From Rhodobacter sp. (GTDB lineage Bacteria > Pseudomonadota > Alphaproteobacteria > Rhodobacterales > Rhodobacteraceae), in NCBI GenBank assembly GCA_020250445.1, contig JADCEF010000125.1, positions 1 through 34,223 on the forward strand: a stretch of DNA of 34,223 nucleotides. The letters run 5' to 3'. Each line of letters starts with the position of its first letter. Position 1 is the stretch's first letter. Below are positions 23,369 to 32,624 of this stretch, one piece after another. A model generated the notes under the pieces. That model had not been told where the DNA came from and ran no database searches. It saw only the letters and a program-made list of their open reading frames with translations. The position numbers and the translations under genes were made by a program.

Positions 23369-24718
23369 CTATGGGGCAGGCACGCCTTCAGAACCTTGCC
23401 GATCCGCCGAATCCACGCCTTCCGGCTGGCCCACAACCACAAAATGCAGCTTGTCCGGCTGGAACAGCCGCGCGGCCACCCGCTTGACATCGTCCAGCGT
23501 CACCGCTTCGACCCTGGCGTTCCGCGTGGCCGGATAATCGATGGGAAGACCGTCCATCTGCAAGCCGACAAGGATATCGGCAATCTCGCTGTTGCCGTCA
23601 AACCGCAACGGATAGGACCCGGTCATATAGGTCTTCGTTGCGGCCAGCTCTTCCGCCGTGATGCCTTCGGTCGCCAGACGCTGCCATTCCTGACGGATCA
23701 ACGCGATCGATTGGGCAACTGTGGCGTTCGCGGTGCCCATCTGGCCCATATAGGCCTGGGCGAAATCCATGGGGGCCAGAAAGCTTGACACCCCATAGGT
23801 CAGCCCGCGCTTTTCGCGCAGTTCCGTCATCAGCCGGGCAGAGAATCGCTCGCCGCCCAGAACCTCGTTCAGGATAAAGGCGGCGAAGAAATCGGGGTCG
23901 TCCAGCCTCAGGCCTTCCTGCCCGAACAGGATCACCGACTGCGGCGAGGGGTAATCCACCACGGTGACCCCGCCGCCCAGGTGCCAGCCCGCGACAGCGG
24001 GCATCTGCCGGCCCACTGCGGGCAGGTCGCCCAGAAGACGGTCCAAAAGCGGGCCAAGCTCGGCCACCGAAATGTCGCCCGCAGCCGCCACATAGACCCG
24101 GTCGCGCGTCATCGTTGCCTTGTGCGCGTCCAGCACATCGGCCCGGGTCAGGGCCGCCACACTGTCCGGCGTCCCCTCGCCGGCGCTGCCATAGGGGTGC
24201 CCGGCAAAGGCCATCTCGTCGAAGCGCCGCATGGCAAGGACCCCCGGATCCTGCGCATCAGATGCAAGGCCCGCCAGAATCAGGCCCTTGACCCGTTCGA
24301 CCGCATCCTCATCAAAGCGGGGCTCGATCAGGGCGCTGCGCAGCAGGTCAATCGCCGCGTCGCGGTTTTCCGTCAGGAACCGTGCCGAAACGCCGATCGA
24401 ATCCTGCCCGGCGGAAAAGCCGAAACCGGCCGCCAGCGCATCGCGCGCCTCGGCGAAACCCTGCGCATCCAATGCGCCGGCCCCCTCTTCCAGCGTTGCG
24501 GCCATCAGATTGACCGCCCCGCGCGACCCCGGCAGGTCAAGGCTGGTGCCCCCCCTGAAGCGGATTTCCAGCGCGGTAAACGGGATATTGTGATCTTCCA
24601 CCAGCCAGGCGGTGATGCCGCCGGGCGAGGTTACGTTCTGAATGGCGATTTCGGCGCGCGCGGGAAACGCGGCCAGGACCAGCGCAACCACAGCCCATTT
24701 CATCACGGTCACAGTCAC
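23369..24718 (-). CDS. M16 family peptidase-like protein, non-catalytic partner
   Basis: A 449-residue two-domain M16 (pitrilysin/MPP-like) protein. It lacks the HxxEH zinc motif in the first domain (the region reads LPGSRGAVNLMAATLEEGAG), but keeps the C-terminal M16 features: GQEGLRLDDPDFFAAFILNEVLGG region (in pieces) and RLMTELREKRGLTYGVSS. In heterodimeric M16 enzymes one subunit carries zinc and the other this R/Y-containing C-domain, so it probably pairs with the product of the gene just upstream. The start is GTG at 24718, overlapping the previous stop as GTGA, or ATG at 24703, which gives a cleaner signal peptide (MKWAVVALVLAAFPARA). Expected in the periplasm. Confidence 0.88.
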   Translation of the reverse strand: MTVTVMKWAVVALVLAAFPARAEIAIQNVTSPGGITAWLVEDHNIPFTALEIRFRGGTSLDLPGSRGAVNLMAATLEEGAGALDAQGFAEARDALAAGFGFSAGQDSIGVSARFLTENRDAAIDLLRSALIEPRFDEDAVERVKGLILAGLASDAQDPGVLAMRRFDEMAFAGHPYGSAGEGTPDSVAALTRADVLDAHKATMTRDRVYVAAAGDISVAELGPLLDRLLGDLPAVGRQMPAVAGWHLGGGVTVVDYPSPQSVILFGQEGLRLDDPDFFAAFILNEVLGGERFSARLMTELREKRGLTYGVSSFLAPMDFAQAYMGQMGTANATVAQSIALIRQEWQRLATEGITAEELAATKTYMTGSYPLRFDGNSEIADILVGLQMDGLPIDYPATRNARVEAVTLDDVKRVAARLFQPDKLHFVVVGQPEGVDSADRQGSEGVPAP

Positions 24719-26049
24719 TGTCCCTGCTCCCCGGCGGCCTCAAGATATCCGGTGACGGCCGTGCGGCGATCCAGAACCTCTTGCGCGGCGGCCATCACAT
24801 CTTCTGCCGTGACGGCCTGCAGCACATCCGGCCAGGCCTGCACATCCGCGACGGTCAGGCCGATTGCCAGCGCTTCACCATAGAGGTTGGCAAGAGCACT
24901 GGTATTGTCGTCGGCGTAGATCTGTTCCGCCCGGATTTGCGTCTTCATCCGGTCCAGGGCAGCAGGGTCAACCCCGTCTTTCAGGAACTGGGCAATTGCC
25001 TCGTCCATCGCGGCCTCGGCCTGCGGCAGCGACACGCCGGGTGCCGGGGCCACGATCAGCCCGAAGGTGCCGGTATCCAGCGTATCGCCACTATAGAATG
25101 CCGAGGCATAAACTGCCGTCTGCGTGTCGAAGGTCAGCTTGCGCGCCAGGACCGATGTCGTGCCGCTTCCGCCCAGAAGGTAGGCCAGAATGGTCAGGGC
25201 CGCCGCCTTGTCCTGCGCGCCGCTGTTGCGTTCCGGCGCAAGATAGCTGCGCACGACATAGGGTTGGGCCACGCGCGGATCGGCCATGGACAGCCGCCGC
25301 TCTGCCAGTTGCGGGGGTTCGGACGGGCGGATGCGCGGCGGCAGACCTTCGGTCGGGGCAAGGGGCCCGTAATGCCGTTCTGCCAGCCGCTTCACCTCGT
25401 CCGGTGTCACGTCCCCGGCGACGACCAGCACAGCGTTGTTGGGGGCATAAAATCTGCGGTAGAAGGCCAGCGCATCGTCGCGGTCCAGCTGTTCGATCTC
25501 ATGGCGCCAGCCGATGATCGGAATGCCGTAGGGATGGTTCAGATACTGCGCGGCCTGCGCCTGTTCGCCAAAGAGGGCACCCGGATCGCTGTCTGTGCGG
25601 GTGGTGCGTTCTTCCAGGATCACCGCACGCTCGGTGACGACATCCTCTTGCGTCAGCCGCAGATCTCGCATCCGGTCCGCTTCAAGCTTCATCACAAGGT
25701 CAAGGCGGTCTGCCGCAACGCGCTGGAAATAGGCGGTGTAGTCCCACGAGGTGAAGGCGTTGTCGCTGCCCCCTTGCGCCTGCACGATTTCCGAGAATTT
25801 CCCGGACGGCACCTCATCGGTGCCCTTGAACATCAGATGTTCCAGAAAATGCGCAATGCCCGAATGCCCGGGCGGCTCGTCCGCCGCACCGACGCGGTAC
25901 CAGACCATATGAACGACGACCGGTGCCCGGTGGTCTTCGATCACCACCACCTGCAGCCCGTTCGGCAGGGTGAAATCGGTTACCGTTTCGGCAAGGGCCG
26001 GGCTGGCCAGCGAAAGCAGTACAAACGCAGAACGAAGCATCCGGATCAT
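24715..26049 (-). CDS. M16 family zinc peptidase, catalytic subunit
   Basis: A 444-residue M16 metallopeptidase with signal peptide (MIRMLRSAFVLLSLASPALA, cleavage near residue 20), so periplasmic. The inverted zinc motif HFLEH (His67, Glu70, His71) with the third ligand Glu147 (ERAVILEERTTR) is intact. The second domain carries AQPYVVRSYLAPERN and LLGGSGTTSVLARKL. It overlaps the next gene, a non-catalytic M16 partner, by four bases; the pair resembles bacterial processing-peptidase-like heterodimers. The ATG at 26049 is chosen because the signal peptide starts there and AAAGG lies 8 bases upstream; the frame extends 11 codons further. Physiological substrate unknown. Confidence 0.9.
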   Translation of the reverse strand: MIRMLRSAFVLLSLASPALAETVTDFTLPNGLQVVVIEDHRAPVVVHMVWYRVGAADEPPGHSGIAHFLEHLMFKGTDEVPSGKFSEIVQAQGGSDNAFTSWDYTAYFQRVAADRLDLVMKLEADRMRDLRLTQEDVVTERAVILEERTTRTDSDPGALFGEQAQAAQYLNHPYGIPIIGWRHEIEQLDRDDALAFYRRFYAPNNAVLVVAGDVTPDEVKRLAERHYGPLAPTEGLPPRIRPSEPPQLAERRLSMADPRVAQPYVVRSYLAPERNSGAQDKAAALTILAYLLGGSGTTSVLARKLTFDTQTAVYASAFYSGDTLDTGTFGLIVAPAPGVSLPQAEAAMDEAIAQFLKDGVDPAALDRMKTQIRAEQIYADDNTSALANLYGEALAIGLTVADVQAWPDVLQAVTAEDVMAAAQEVLDRRTAVTGYLEAAGEQGQ

Positions 26050-26141
26050 GGCGTCGGCCTTTCTTCTGATGCAGGGATACACGATCCACCGGCCCGGTCA
26101 AACCCCCGGCAGGGGCCCCCTGACGGGGAAGTGAGGTGCCG

Positions 26142-26678
26142 TTATTCGCCGGGTCTCGGCGGCGGGGCGGATTGGGTGCGCACGCCGCGGGCGCGCCAGC
26201 GGTCCAGTTCGCGGACCTGATCCAGCGACTGGGTTTCATAGGCGCGGTAATAGACATTGACGTTGAACAGACGCTCCAGCACCCGCCCGTCGTTGTCGCG
26301 CCGCCATTCCAGGTCTTCGGCCGCAAGGGTCTGGCGGATACCGGGTGTCACCCCGTAACGGCCCGCGTAACCGACGAGGCCCGTGTCAGACGCGGGAACG
26401 CCCGCACCCGGCGCACCGGGACGCCCGCCAAGCGCCACGATGGCATCGGCATTCGGCGTGGGGTCCGTCAGGTTGGCACCACCCGGTGTCGGGGCGGGAA
26501 GCTCGGCAAGATTTTCCGGAATGACCAGCGGCTTGCTTGGAAGGATTGCAAATTCATCAGGCCCGGCCCCCGGCTGGCGCACGTTCATCAGCGCGGGAAT
26601 ACCCTCGCTGTTGCTGCAGGCGGACAGCACCAGGGTCGCAACGGCCGCGATCACCAAGGCACCCCGTCCAGCCTGCAT
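26142..26678 (-). CDS. DUF3035 lipoprotein
   Basis: A 178-residue lipoprotein. The N-terminus has a hydrophobic signal (GALVIAAVATLVLSAC) with lipobox LSAC, so Cys is lipidated and the protein is anchored in a membrane facing the periplasm. The mature part is proline-rich (PDEFAILPSKPLVIPENLAELPAP region), matching the DUF3035 family seen beside lspA in Rhodobacterales. GGAGG lies 5 bases before the ATG at 26678; the earlier in-frame starts lack one. The neighbouring lspA makes the signal peptidase that would process it. Function unknown. Confidence 0.86.
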   Translation of the reverse strand: MQAGRGALVIAAVATLVLSACSNSEGIPALMNVRQPGAGPDEFAILPSKPLVIPENLAELPAPTPGGANLTDPTPNADAIVALGGRPGAPGAGVPASDTGLVGYAGRYGVTPGIRQTLAAEDLEWRRDNDGRVLERLFNVNVYYRAYETQSLDQVRELDRWRARGVRTQSAPPPRPGE

Positions 26679-26731
26679 GTCACCCTCCACCCTGCCTGTC
26701 CCGCGGTCTTTAGCGCAAAGCGCCCGGCGCG

Positions 26732-27226
26732 TCACGGGCTGTTTCCGCGGGCGTGTCCCGGCGGCTTGTCCTTGCCGGCGAAGATCACCAGCCCCAGGGC
26801 CCCCACGAAAATGCAGATATCCGCCACATTGAACGCAAAGGGGTTTTCAATGCCGCAGCAGGACATGTTCAGAAAATCGGCCACTGCCCCGTACAGCACG
26901 CGGTCCACGACATTGCCCAGCGCCCCGCCGATCAGCAGGCCCGCGAGCACCTGGGTACGCACCGAGGGCGCGTCGCGGCGCACCCAGATCCAGACCCATA
27001 CCGAAATGGCCAGCGCCACGGCAATCAGGCCCCAGCGCAGGGCATCGGCATCGCCCGCGAGCAGGCCGAAGTTCACCCCCCGGTTCCAGGCCATCCGGAA
27101 GTTCAGCAGCGGGGGAATCACGTCGATCTCGCCCCGTTCGGCCAGGTTAAGCCACCAGACCACGATGACCTTCAGCGCCTGGTCGATGACAAAGACAATC
27201 AATGCCGTCAGGTTGGCGATGCGCAT
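26732..27226 (-). CDS. lspA: Lipoprotein signal peptidase (SPase II)
   Basis: A 164-residue inner-membrane aspartyl peptidase with four helices that removes signal peptides from prolipoproteins after lipid attachment. The catalytic aspartates are Asp117 ([16 protein letters not shown]) and Asp136 ([10 protein letters not shown]); the NRGVNFGLL motif is also present. Length is usual. The start lies 2 bases after the purH stop, so it is translated from the purH-lspA transcript. The C-terminal tail ([14 protein letters not shown]) is polar and cytosolic. Confidence 0.95.
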   Translation of the reverse strand: MRIANLTALIVFVIDQALKVIVVWWLNLAERGEIDVIPPLLNFRMAWNRGVNFGLLAGDADALRWGLIAVALAISVWVWIWVRRDAPSVRTQVLAGLLIGGALGNVVDRVLYGAVADFLNMSCCGIENPFAFNVADICIFVGALGLVIFAGKDKPPGHARGNSP

Positions 27227-27228
27227 GG

Positions 27229-28812
27229 TCAGTGCCTGAAATGGCGCTGGCCGGTGAAGACCATCGCCAGCCCCGCCGCATCTGCCGCTGCGATCACCTC
27301 GTCATCGCGCAGGGATCCGCCGGGTTGGATCACCGCCGCAGCCCCGGCTTCGGCGGCGGCCATCAGCCCGTCGGCAAAGGGAAAGAACGCATCTGATGCC
27401 ACCACCGACCCTGCTGTCAGCGGTGCGGACAGGCCCAGTGCCTTGGCCATGTCCCGGGCCTTGCCCGCAGCGATCCGGGTCGAATCGATCCGGCTCATCT
27501 GTCCGGCCCCGATCCCCACCGTGGCGCCGCCCTTCGCATAGACAATGGCGTTCGACTTGACATGCTTTGCCACGGTCCAGGCAAAGATCAGATCCTCCAG
27601 TTCGGCCTGCGTCGGGTGCCGCCGTGTCACCACCCTAAGGTCACCTGGCCCCAGCCGCCCTGCGTCGCGGTCCTGTACCAGAAACCCGCCGGCCACCTGC
27701 CGGAAGGCGGTGCCCGGTGCCGCCGGATCGGGAAGGGAGTCGGTCGTCAAAAGGCGCAGGTTCTTGCGGCCCGCGAACACCGCGCGCGCCGCCTCGTCCG
27801 CACCGGGTGCGATCACCACTTCGGTGAAGAATTCCGCAATCTCTGCCGCGGCGGGTCCGTCCAGCGGGCGGTTCAGCGCCACGATCCCGCCATAGGCCGA
27901 GGTGCGGTCGCAGTCATAGGCACGCGCGCAGGCCTCGGCCAGGGTCGCACCCCGGGCCACGCCGCAGGGATTGGCATGCTTGATGATCGCACAGGCCGGG
28001 CCGTCCTGAAACTCGGCCACAAGCTCGAAGGCGGCATCGGTATCGTTGATGTTGTTGTAGGACAGGTCCTTGCCCTGCCACTGGCGGGCCGTGGCCACGC
28101 CCGGCCTGCCCGATCCGTCGCTGTAGAAGGCCGCAGCCTGATGCGGGTTTTCGCCGTAGCGCAGCCCCTGCACCAGGGTCCCGGCAAAGCAGCGCCGGCG
28201 TGGCGCGGGGTCCTTCAGCGCAGCGGCAAGCCAGCCGGACACGGCGGCATCATAGGCGGCGGTGCGGGAATAGGCGGTCAGGGCCAGTTTCTGGCGGAAG
28301 GCATGGCTTGTTGCCCCGCCATGTCTGGCAAGCTCGGCCAGCAGCGCCGGATAATCCTGCGGATCGACGACGACGTTGACAAACCGGTGATTCTTGGCCG
28401 CTGCCCGGATCATCGCGGGGCCGCCGATATCGATGTTCTCCACACAGTCATCATAGCTGCCGCCACGCGCCACGGTGGCCTCGAACGGATAGAGATTCAC
28501 CACCAGCAGGTCGATGGGGTCGATCCCGTGCGCGGCCATGGCCAGAAGATGTTCGTCATCGTCGCGCAGCGCCAGCAGACCGCCATGAATGTTGGGGTGC
28601 AGCGTTTTGACGCGGCCGTCCATCATTTCGGGAAATCCCGTCACATCGGCCACATCGCGCACCGCCAGCCCCGCTGCCCGCAACCCCGCTGCGGTTCCCC
28701 CTGTGGAAATCAGTTCGATCCCCAGCGCCGACAGGGACCGGCACAGGTCGGTCAGACCGGTCTTGTCGGATACGGAAATCAGTGCGCGGCCGACGTGAAC
28801 GAGGTTGGGCAT
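27229..28812 (-). CDS. purH: Bifunctional AICAR formyltransferase/IMP cyclohydrolase
   Basis: A 527-residue enzyme for the last two steps of IMP synthesis. The N-terminal MGS-like IMP cyclohydrolase domain (about 1-195) shows [25 protein letters not shown] and [18 protein letters not shown]. The formyltransferase domain has [14 protein letters not shown], the catalytic [11 protein letters not shown] (Lys-His), [22 protein letters not shown] in pieces, and DAFFPFADG. Uses 10-formyl-THF, linking to the folate enzyme near the start of the window. Lies 26 bases after the heparinase gene in the same operon. Confidence 0.96.
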   Translation of the reverse strand: MPNLVHVGRALISVSDKTGLTDLCRSLSALGIELISTGGTAAGLRAAGLAVRDVADVTGFPEMMDGRVKTLHPNIHGGLLALRDDDEHLLAMAAHGIDPIDLLVVNLYPFEATVARGGSYDDCVENIDIGGPAMIRAAAKNHRFVNVVVDPQDYPALLAELARHGGATSHAFRQKLALTAYSRTAAYDAAVSGWLAAALKDPAPRRRCFAGTLVQGLRYGENPHQAAAFYSDGSGRPGVATARQWQGKDLSYNNINDTDAAFELVAEFQDGPACAIIKHANPCGVARGATLAEACARAYDCDRTSAYGGIVALNRPLDGPAAAEIAEFFTEVVIAPGADEAARAVFAGRKNLRLLTTDSLPDPAAPGTAFRQVAGGFLVQDRDAGRLGPGDLRVVTRRHPTQAELEDLIFAWTVAKHVKSNAIVYAKGGATVGIGAGQMSRIDSTRIAAGKARDMAKALGLSAPLTAGSVVASDAFFPFADGLMAAAEAGAAAVIQPGGSLRDDEVIAAADAAGLAMVFTGQRHFRH

Positions 28813-28838
28813 CGGGTTTCCCTTGCAGTTGACCGGCC

Positions 28839-30569
28839 TCAGGCCAGCGCGGCGGGATCGTCGCGGTCAAGGTCGCGGATCGCAAGCGGAGTATCCTGTG
28901 CCTTCGCCAAGGTCCAGCCGATCCGGGCCTTGGTCTGCTGAAGCGTGGCGGACAGAACGATCTGTCTGGTCGGGCGAGGTTTCAGCCGCCCCCGTTCCAG
29001 ATAGACCGATGGCTGAAGCGACAGGTCCGCCCCGCCTGAATGCCTGAAAATCCACAATTCGCCACTTTTCAGGACAAGGGAAACCGCAGCCCCGCCCATG
29101 TCGATTGCCGCATCGACATCCGGATGCAGGTGAAAGCGAATCATGAACTGCACACCCTGAAAGCGGGTCCGGTTCATGACCCGTTCAAACAGGCGGCGAT
29201 CCTCCGGCGTGATCGCTTCGAGGGTATCCTCGCCGCTCAGGTGCCGCCCGTCTTGGGTCAGGACAAGATGGCGCGTATGGGTCAGGCCATGCGTTTCAAC
29301 CCAGCCCTCATGGCTCATGTCAAGGCGTGCTGCCGACGGGTCGGTCCCCATCTCGGCAAGCGGGACCCAGGCAAGGTCGGTCAACTGCTCGTTCCCGCCG
29401 CCCCCCAGCCGTGAGGACGAGAAGCCTTCGATTTCCAGCGTGGAATGCGACGCCGTGGCGCGCCCCGCCCGCCGCCAGTCCGGCCCGAACGGCACCCCGG
29501 ACCCGCAACTGACAATCACGGCGCGCCGCCCGGACGTCAGCTCGAACGCCAGGGTCGAGGCATGGGCCGACAGCGATGCCTGCCCGTCCGGCGGGGGTGC
29601 TGCATCCGCGATCACGCTGGTGCGCCCGCCCGACAGCCGGGCAAAGCCCATTGCCAGCCCGGTCAGGGCGGCAGGCTTGACCCCGGAATCGGCAAGCGCC
29701 TGGTCCAGCCGCCCTTCAAGGCCCCGCCCGCCGCCGTGAAACCGTGCCAGCCCGCCATCGGCATGGCGCAGGGCGCGCAGCGTCGGCGCGACCCGCTCGA
29801 TCGCTGCCAGATGTGCCGCCCCCGGCCTGCGCCCGGTTTCGGCCAGCGCCTGCGCCGCCCAGATCAGCAGCGTGAACACCTCCAGCAGTTCTTCGGGGTT
29901 GCGTGTCGGAATACCGCCTTCGGCATCGATTTCCGCCGCGCATTCCCGGGCAAGCGCGGCCCGGGCGCGCGACACGTACCGTTCCATCCCGGTCAGGGCC
30001 AGCCCGGCGTAGATCAGCCCGGTCAGCGCCTCAAACCGGGGCAGCCCCGGGGCGGCCGTATGCCACCGGCGCGACAGGAAGACGGTTTGGCGCGACAGCG
30101 CGCGGTAGTATGCCTCGGTCGCCGTTCGGTCAAGGCCATTGAGCAGGAACAGCGCATGGTTGATCCATCGGATGATCCGCCGACCCGTCAGGTCCGGGGT
30201 CCAGCCCGGGCCGGTGCCACGGCCGAATCGCGCGATCCAGCCCCAGGTCCAATCCTGTGCCTTCTTGCGGGCGGCGGCATCGCCCACGGCCGCCAGATCG
30301 TCCAGCCAGGCAAAGCCCTGCACCTCGTCTTCGAAGGCGGGATCGGGGATGGCGATATCCCAGATCTGCAGACCGGGGGCCTCGATCAGATGGCCGGAAA
30401 ACAGGAAGTTGCCCGCAACAAGCTGCCGGCCCCGCGCGTAATGCCCGATGCTGCGCGGCTCGGGCTGCGATACGAATCCGGTCGCGGGCCGCGCCAGCCC
30501 GGCCAAGCGGGCATGCAGCCGGTGCAACGCCTGCGTCCGTCGCGCAGAAAGGCCCGCTTTTCCTGTCAC
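28839..30569 (-). CDS. Heparinase II/III family protein
   Basis: A 576-residue protein with an N-terminal alpha/alpha-barrel part ([30 protein letters not shown]) and a C-terminal beta-rich heparinase II/III domain ([49 protein letters not shown] and [12 protein letters not shown]). Such lyase-like proteins are encoded before purH throughout Rhodobacterales, but no polysaccharide substrate has been assigned to this group as far as I know, and no obvious signal peptide is present, which is unusual for a lyase acting outside the cell. The start is GTG at 30569; a later start cannot be excluded. Confidence 0.85.
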   Translation of the reverse strand: MTGKAGLSARRTQALHRLHARLAGLARPATGFVSQPEPRSIGHYARGRQLVAGNFLFSGHLIEAPGLQIWDIAIPDPAFEDEVQGFAWLDDLAAVGDAAARKKAQDWTWGWIARFGRGTGPGWTPDLTGRRIIRWINHALFLLNGLDRTATEAYYRALSRQTVFLSRRWHTAAPGLPRFEALTGLIYAGLALTGMERYVSRARAALARECAAEIDAEGGIPTRNPEELLEVFTLLIWAAQALAETGRRPGAAHLAAIERVAPTLRALRHADGGLARFHGGGRGLEGRLDQALADSGVKPAALTGLAMGFARLSGGRTSVIADAAPPPDGQASLSAHASTLAFELTSGRRAVIVSCGSGVPFGPDWRRAGRATASHSTLEIEGFSSSRLGGGGNEQLTDLAWVPLAEMGTDPSAARLDMSHEGWVETHGLTHTRHLVLTQDGRHLSGEDTLEAITPEDRRLFERVMNRTRFQGVQFMIRFHLHPDVDAAIDMGGAAVSLVLKSGELWIFRHSGGADLSLQPSVYLERGRLKPRPTRQIVLSATLQQTKARIGWTLAKAQDTPLAIRDLDRDDPAALA

Positions 30570-30648
30570 GCCTGTGTCACCTTTGCCTGCATCGGCTTTG
30601 CCCGCGACCGGGTCTTGGGGCTGACTTTACCTGTCGCATCCGGCCCTG

Positions 30649-31926
30649 TCACCGATCTTCCGGCTTGCGCAGCCGCACGATGAAGAAGCCGTCGATCCCG
30701 CCCCGGCCCGCCCAGAAATCGGGCCGAAGCCGCAGGGCACCCGCGGGGGTGAGCCAGCCCGGTTCCAGCCCAGGCACGCCCTGGGGCGGTTCCACCGTCA
30801 GGCCGGGGTGGCGCGCAAGCGCGGCGTCAAGCTGTGCCTCGCCTTCGTCGGGAAGCAGCGAGCAGGTGCAGAACACCAGCCGTCCGCCCGGGCGCAGTAG
30901 CCGCAGGGCCGCATCGATCATTTCGGCCTGCACCGCGATCAGGCTGCCGATGTCTGCGCCGTCCCTGACAAAGGGCAGATCCGGGTGCCTGCGGATCGTT
31001 CCGGTGGCCGAACAGGGTGCGTCCAGCAGCACCGCATCGAAGGGGGCAGGGCCGCGCCAGCGGGTCGCATCCCCTTGAACCACCTCGGCGCGAAGCCCGG
31101 TGCGCGCCAGGTTTTCGCGCAGGCGGGCCAGGCGCGGGCCGGACAGGTCCAGTGCCGTCACCTCTGCCCCGGCGGCGGCAAGCTGCAGCGTCTTGCCACC
31201 CGGTGCCGCACAGATATCCAGAATCCGTTCACCCGGTTGCGGGGCCAGCACCCGCACCGGCAGGGCCGCCGCCGCATCCTGCACCCACCATCCCCCCGCC
31301 GCATAGCCGCGCAGCGCGGACACCTGCCCGGCACCCGACAGCCGCAGACTGCCCGTCGGCAGCGCCACGGCCCCTTCGGGTGCCTCGGCCCCGTCGCGCA
31401 GCGTGATGTCCAGCGGCGGGCACAGCGCCTGCACGGCTTCCATTGCTGTGACAGCCTCGCGCCCCCAGGCGTGGACCAGCGGTCGGCGCAGCCACACCGG
31501 CATTTTCTGTGGGGACAGGCCGGCGAAAAGATCGGGCACCCCGGCCAGCTTGCGCAGCACCGCGTTCACCAGCCCGGCGGAATGCCCCGTCCTGCGCCCG
31601 TGCCGCACCAGATCGACAGCGGCATTGACCACGCCATGCGCCGCCGCCCCTTCGACGGCCAGTTCCACAACGGCCAGGCGCAGCACGTTCTGGACAGTGC
31701 GCGGGGGCGCGCGCCGCACATGCGGTGCCAGCACCCGATCCGCCTGTTCGAGGTGGCGCAATACCGTCAGCGCCAGGCGATGCGCCCGGCCCCGATCCCC
31801 GGGCACAAGCCCCGCCAAGGGACCGGCCGGATCGGCCAGCACATCGGGCATCATCCGGCGTTCGCCCAGAACCGCGTCCAGCAGCGCCACCGCAGCCCCC
31901 CGTGCCGCCAGACCGTCCGCCGCCAT
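30649..31926 (-). CDS. rsmB: RsmB-type rRNA cytosine-C5 methyltransferase
   Basis: A 425-residue RsmB/NOP family enzyme. An N-terminal NusB-like RNA-binding domain (about 5-130; LRHLEQADRVLAPHV) is followed by the SAM domain with motif I DICAAPGGKT (237-246), LDAPCSATGT (Cys305, resolving) and FCTCSLLPDEG (Cys355, nucleophile). The family methylates 16S rRNA at C967 using two cysteines. The frame also opens at GTG 31944; ATG 31926 is preferred but neither has a strong ribosome binding site. First gene of the long operon, divergent from the SDHAF4-like gene. Confidence 0.9.
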   Translation of the reverse strand: MAADGLAARGAAVALLDAVLGERRMMPDVLADPAGPLAGLVPGDRGRAHRLALTVLRHLEQADRVLAPHVRRAPPRTVQNVLRLAVVELAVEGAAAHGVVNAAVDLVRHGRRTGHSAGLVNAVLRKLAGVPDLFAGLSPQKMPVWLRRPLVHAWGREAVTAMEAVQALCPPLDITLRDGAEAPEGAVALPTGSLRLSGAGQVSALRGYAAGGWWVQDAAAALPVRVLAPQPGERILDICAAPGGKTLQLAAAGAEVTALDLSGPRLARLRENLARTGLRAEVVQGDATRWRGPAPFDAVLLDAPCSATGTIRRHPDLPFVRDGADIGSLIAVQAEMIDAALRLLRPGGRLVFCTCSLLPDEGEAQLDAALARHPGLTVEPPQGVPGLEPGWLTPAGALRLRPDFWAGRGGIDGFFIVRLRKPEDR

Positions 31927-31983
31927 GCCGCCACACCCCTGCACCTTGTTCCGTGAGGCAACCCGCGTATATCAAGCGGCAGG

Positions 31984-32184
31984 ATGACACAAGAAACCCG
32001 GTCCCCGATGTCCGATGCCACAGACCTGCCCCCTGCCGCCCTTCGTGCCCTTGCCGAAGCACAAGAACGTCGGCGCAAGGCGGCGGATCAGGTTTTTCCC
32101 CCCGAAATCGGCGGGCGCATCGGCGGGCCCGATCCGGTCCGCTATGGCGATTGGGAAAAGAAGGGTCTCGCGGTCGACTTCTGA
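31984..32184 (+). CDS. DUF1674/SDHAF4-like protein
   Basis: A 66-residue protein whose end, GGRIGGPDPVRYGDWEKKGL followed by AVDF, is the hallmark of the DUF1674 family. Its mitochondrial relatives are SDHAF4/Sdh8, an assembly factor that binds flavinated succinate dehydrogenase subunit A. The N-terminus is polar and alanine-rich (AALRALAEAQERRRKAADQV). Starts at 31984 or 32008 are both possible. The stop TGA abuts the stop of the convergent gene in the palindrome TGATCA. No sdh genes are nearby. Confidence 0.87.
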   Translation: MTQETRSPMSDATDLPPAALRALAEAQERRRKAADQVFPPEIGGRIGGPDPVRYGDWEKKGLAVDF

Positions 32185-32550
32185 TCAGCGCAGCCGGAAC
32201 GACGCCGAATCACCATCACCCTTGTCGACGGTGAAACGGACCCTTTCACCCTTGGACACTTCGACCAACTGGCAGTTGAACGGAATTTCCAGACCGCTCC
32301 AGTCCATTTCGCGGCAGAAGTAACCATCCTGCCAATCCCAGGTTCCCGACAGGTCCCAGCCCAGCGCGCTGCCCTCGATGCGGCCATCGCGAAGGACTTC
32401 GATCGAGATCTGGAACAGGTTCAGGCGCAACTCGCGGCCTTCGACCAGCGAAAGGAATGCCTCCTGATCGCGCACAGGCGCAAAATCATTGGCGGCGGCC
32501 GGCGAAAGAGTGGCCGCAGAAAAGGCGATGGCTGTCAGCACAGAACGCAT
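32185..32550 (-). CDS. Small exported protein of unknown function
   Basis: A 121-residue protein with a signal peptide (MRSVLTAIAFSAATLSPAAA, cleavage before NDFAPV). The mature part is a compact beta-rich domain with DWQDGYFCREMDW and a second Cys (FNCQLVEV), which could form a disulfide in the periplasm, and ends GDSASFRLR. I recall similar proteins beside dapB in Rhodobacterales that are sometimes labelled dihydrodipicolinate reductase, which this sequence clearly is not. It follows dapB by 74 bases on the same strand. No function can be assigned. Confidence 0.75.
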   Translation of the reverse strand: MRSVLTAIAFSAATLSPAAANDFAPVRDQEAFLSLVEGRELRLNLFQISIEVLRDGRIEGSALGWDLSGTWDWQDGYFCREMDWSGLEIPFNCQLVEVSKGERVRFTVDKGDGDSASFRLR

Positions 32551-32624
32551 TGCACGTCACGCTCCCTGATGTGATACCCCGGTTCTACGGAACCGTACCG
32601 CCCCCGGATCACACGGCGCGGCGG

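Noticed and set aside
24781-26220. 479-codon plus-strand frame antisense to the M16 gene
   Set aside because: His/Arg/Gly-rich composition typical of antisense frames in high-GC DNA; the opposite strand has a clear peptidase.
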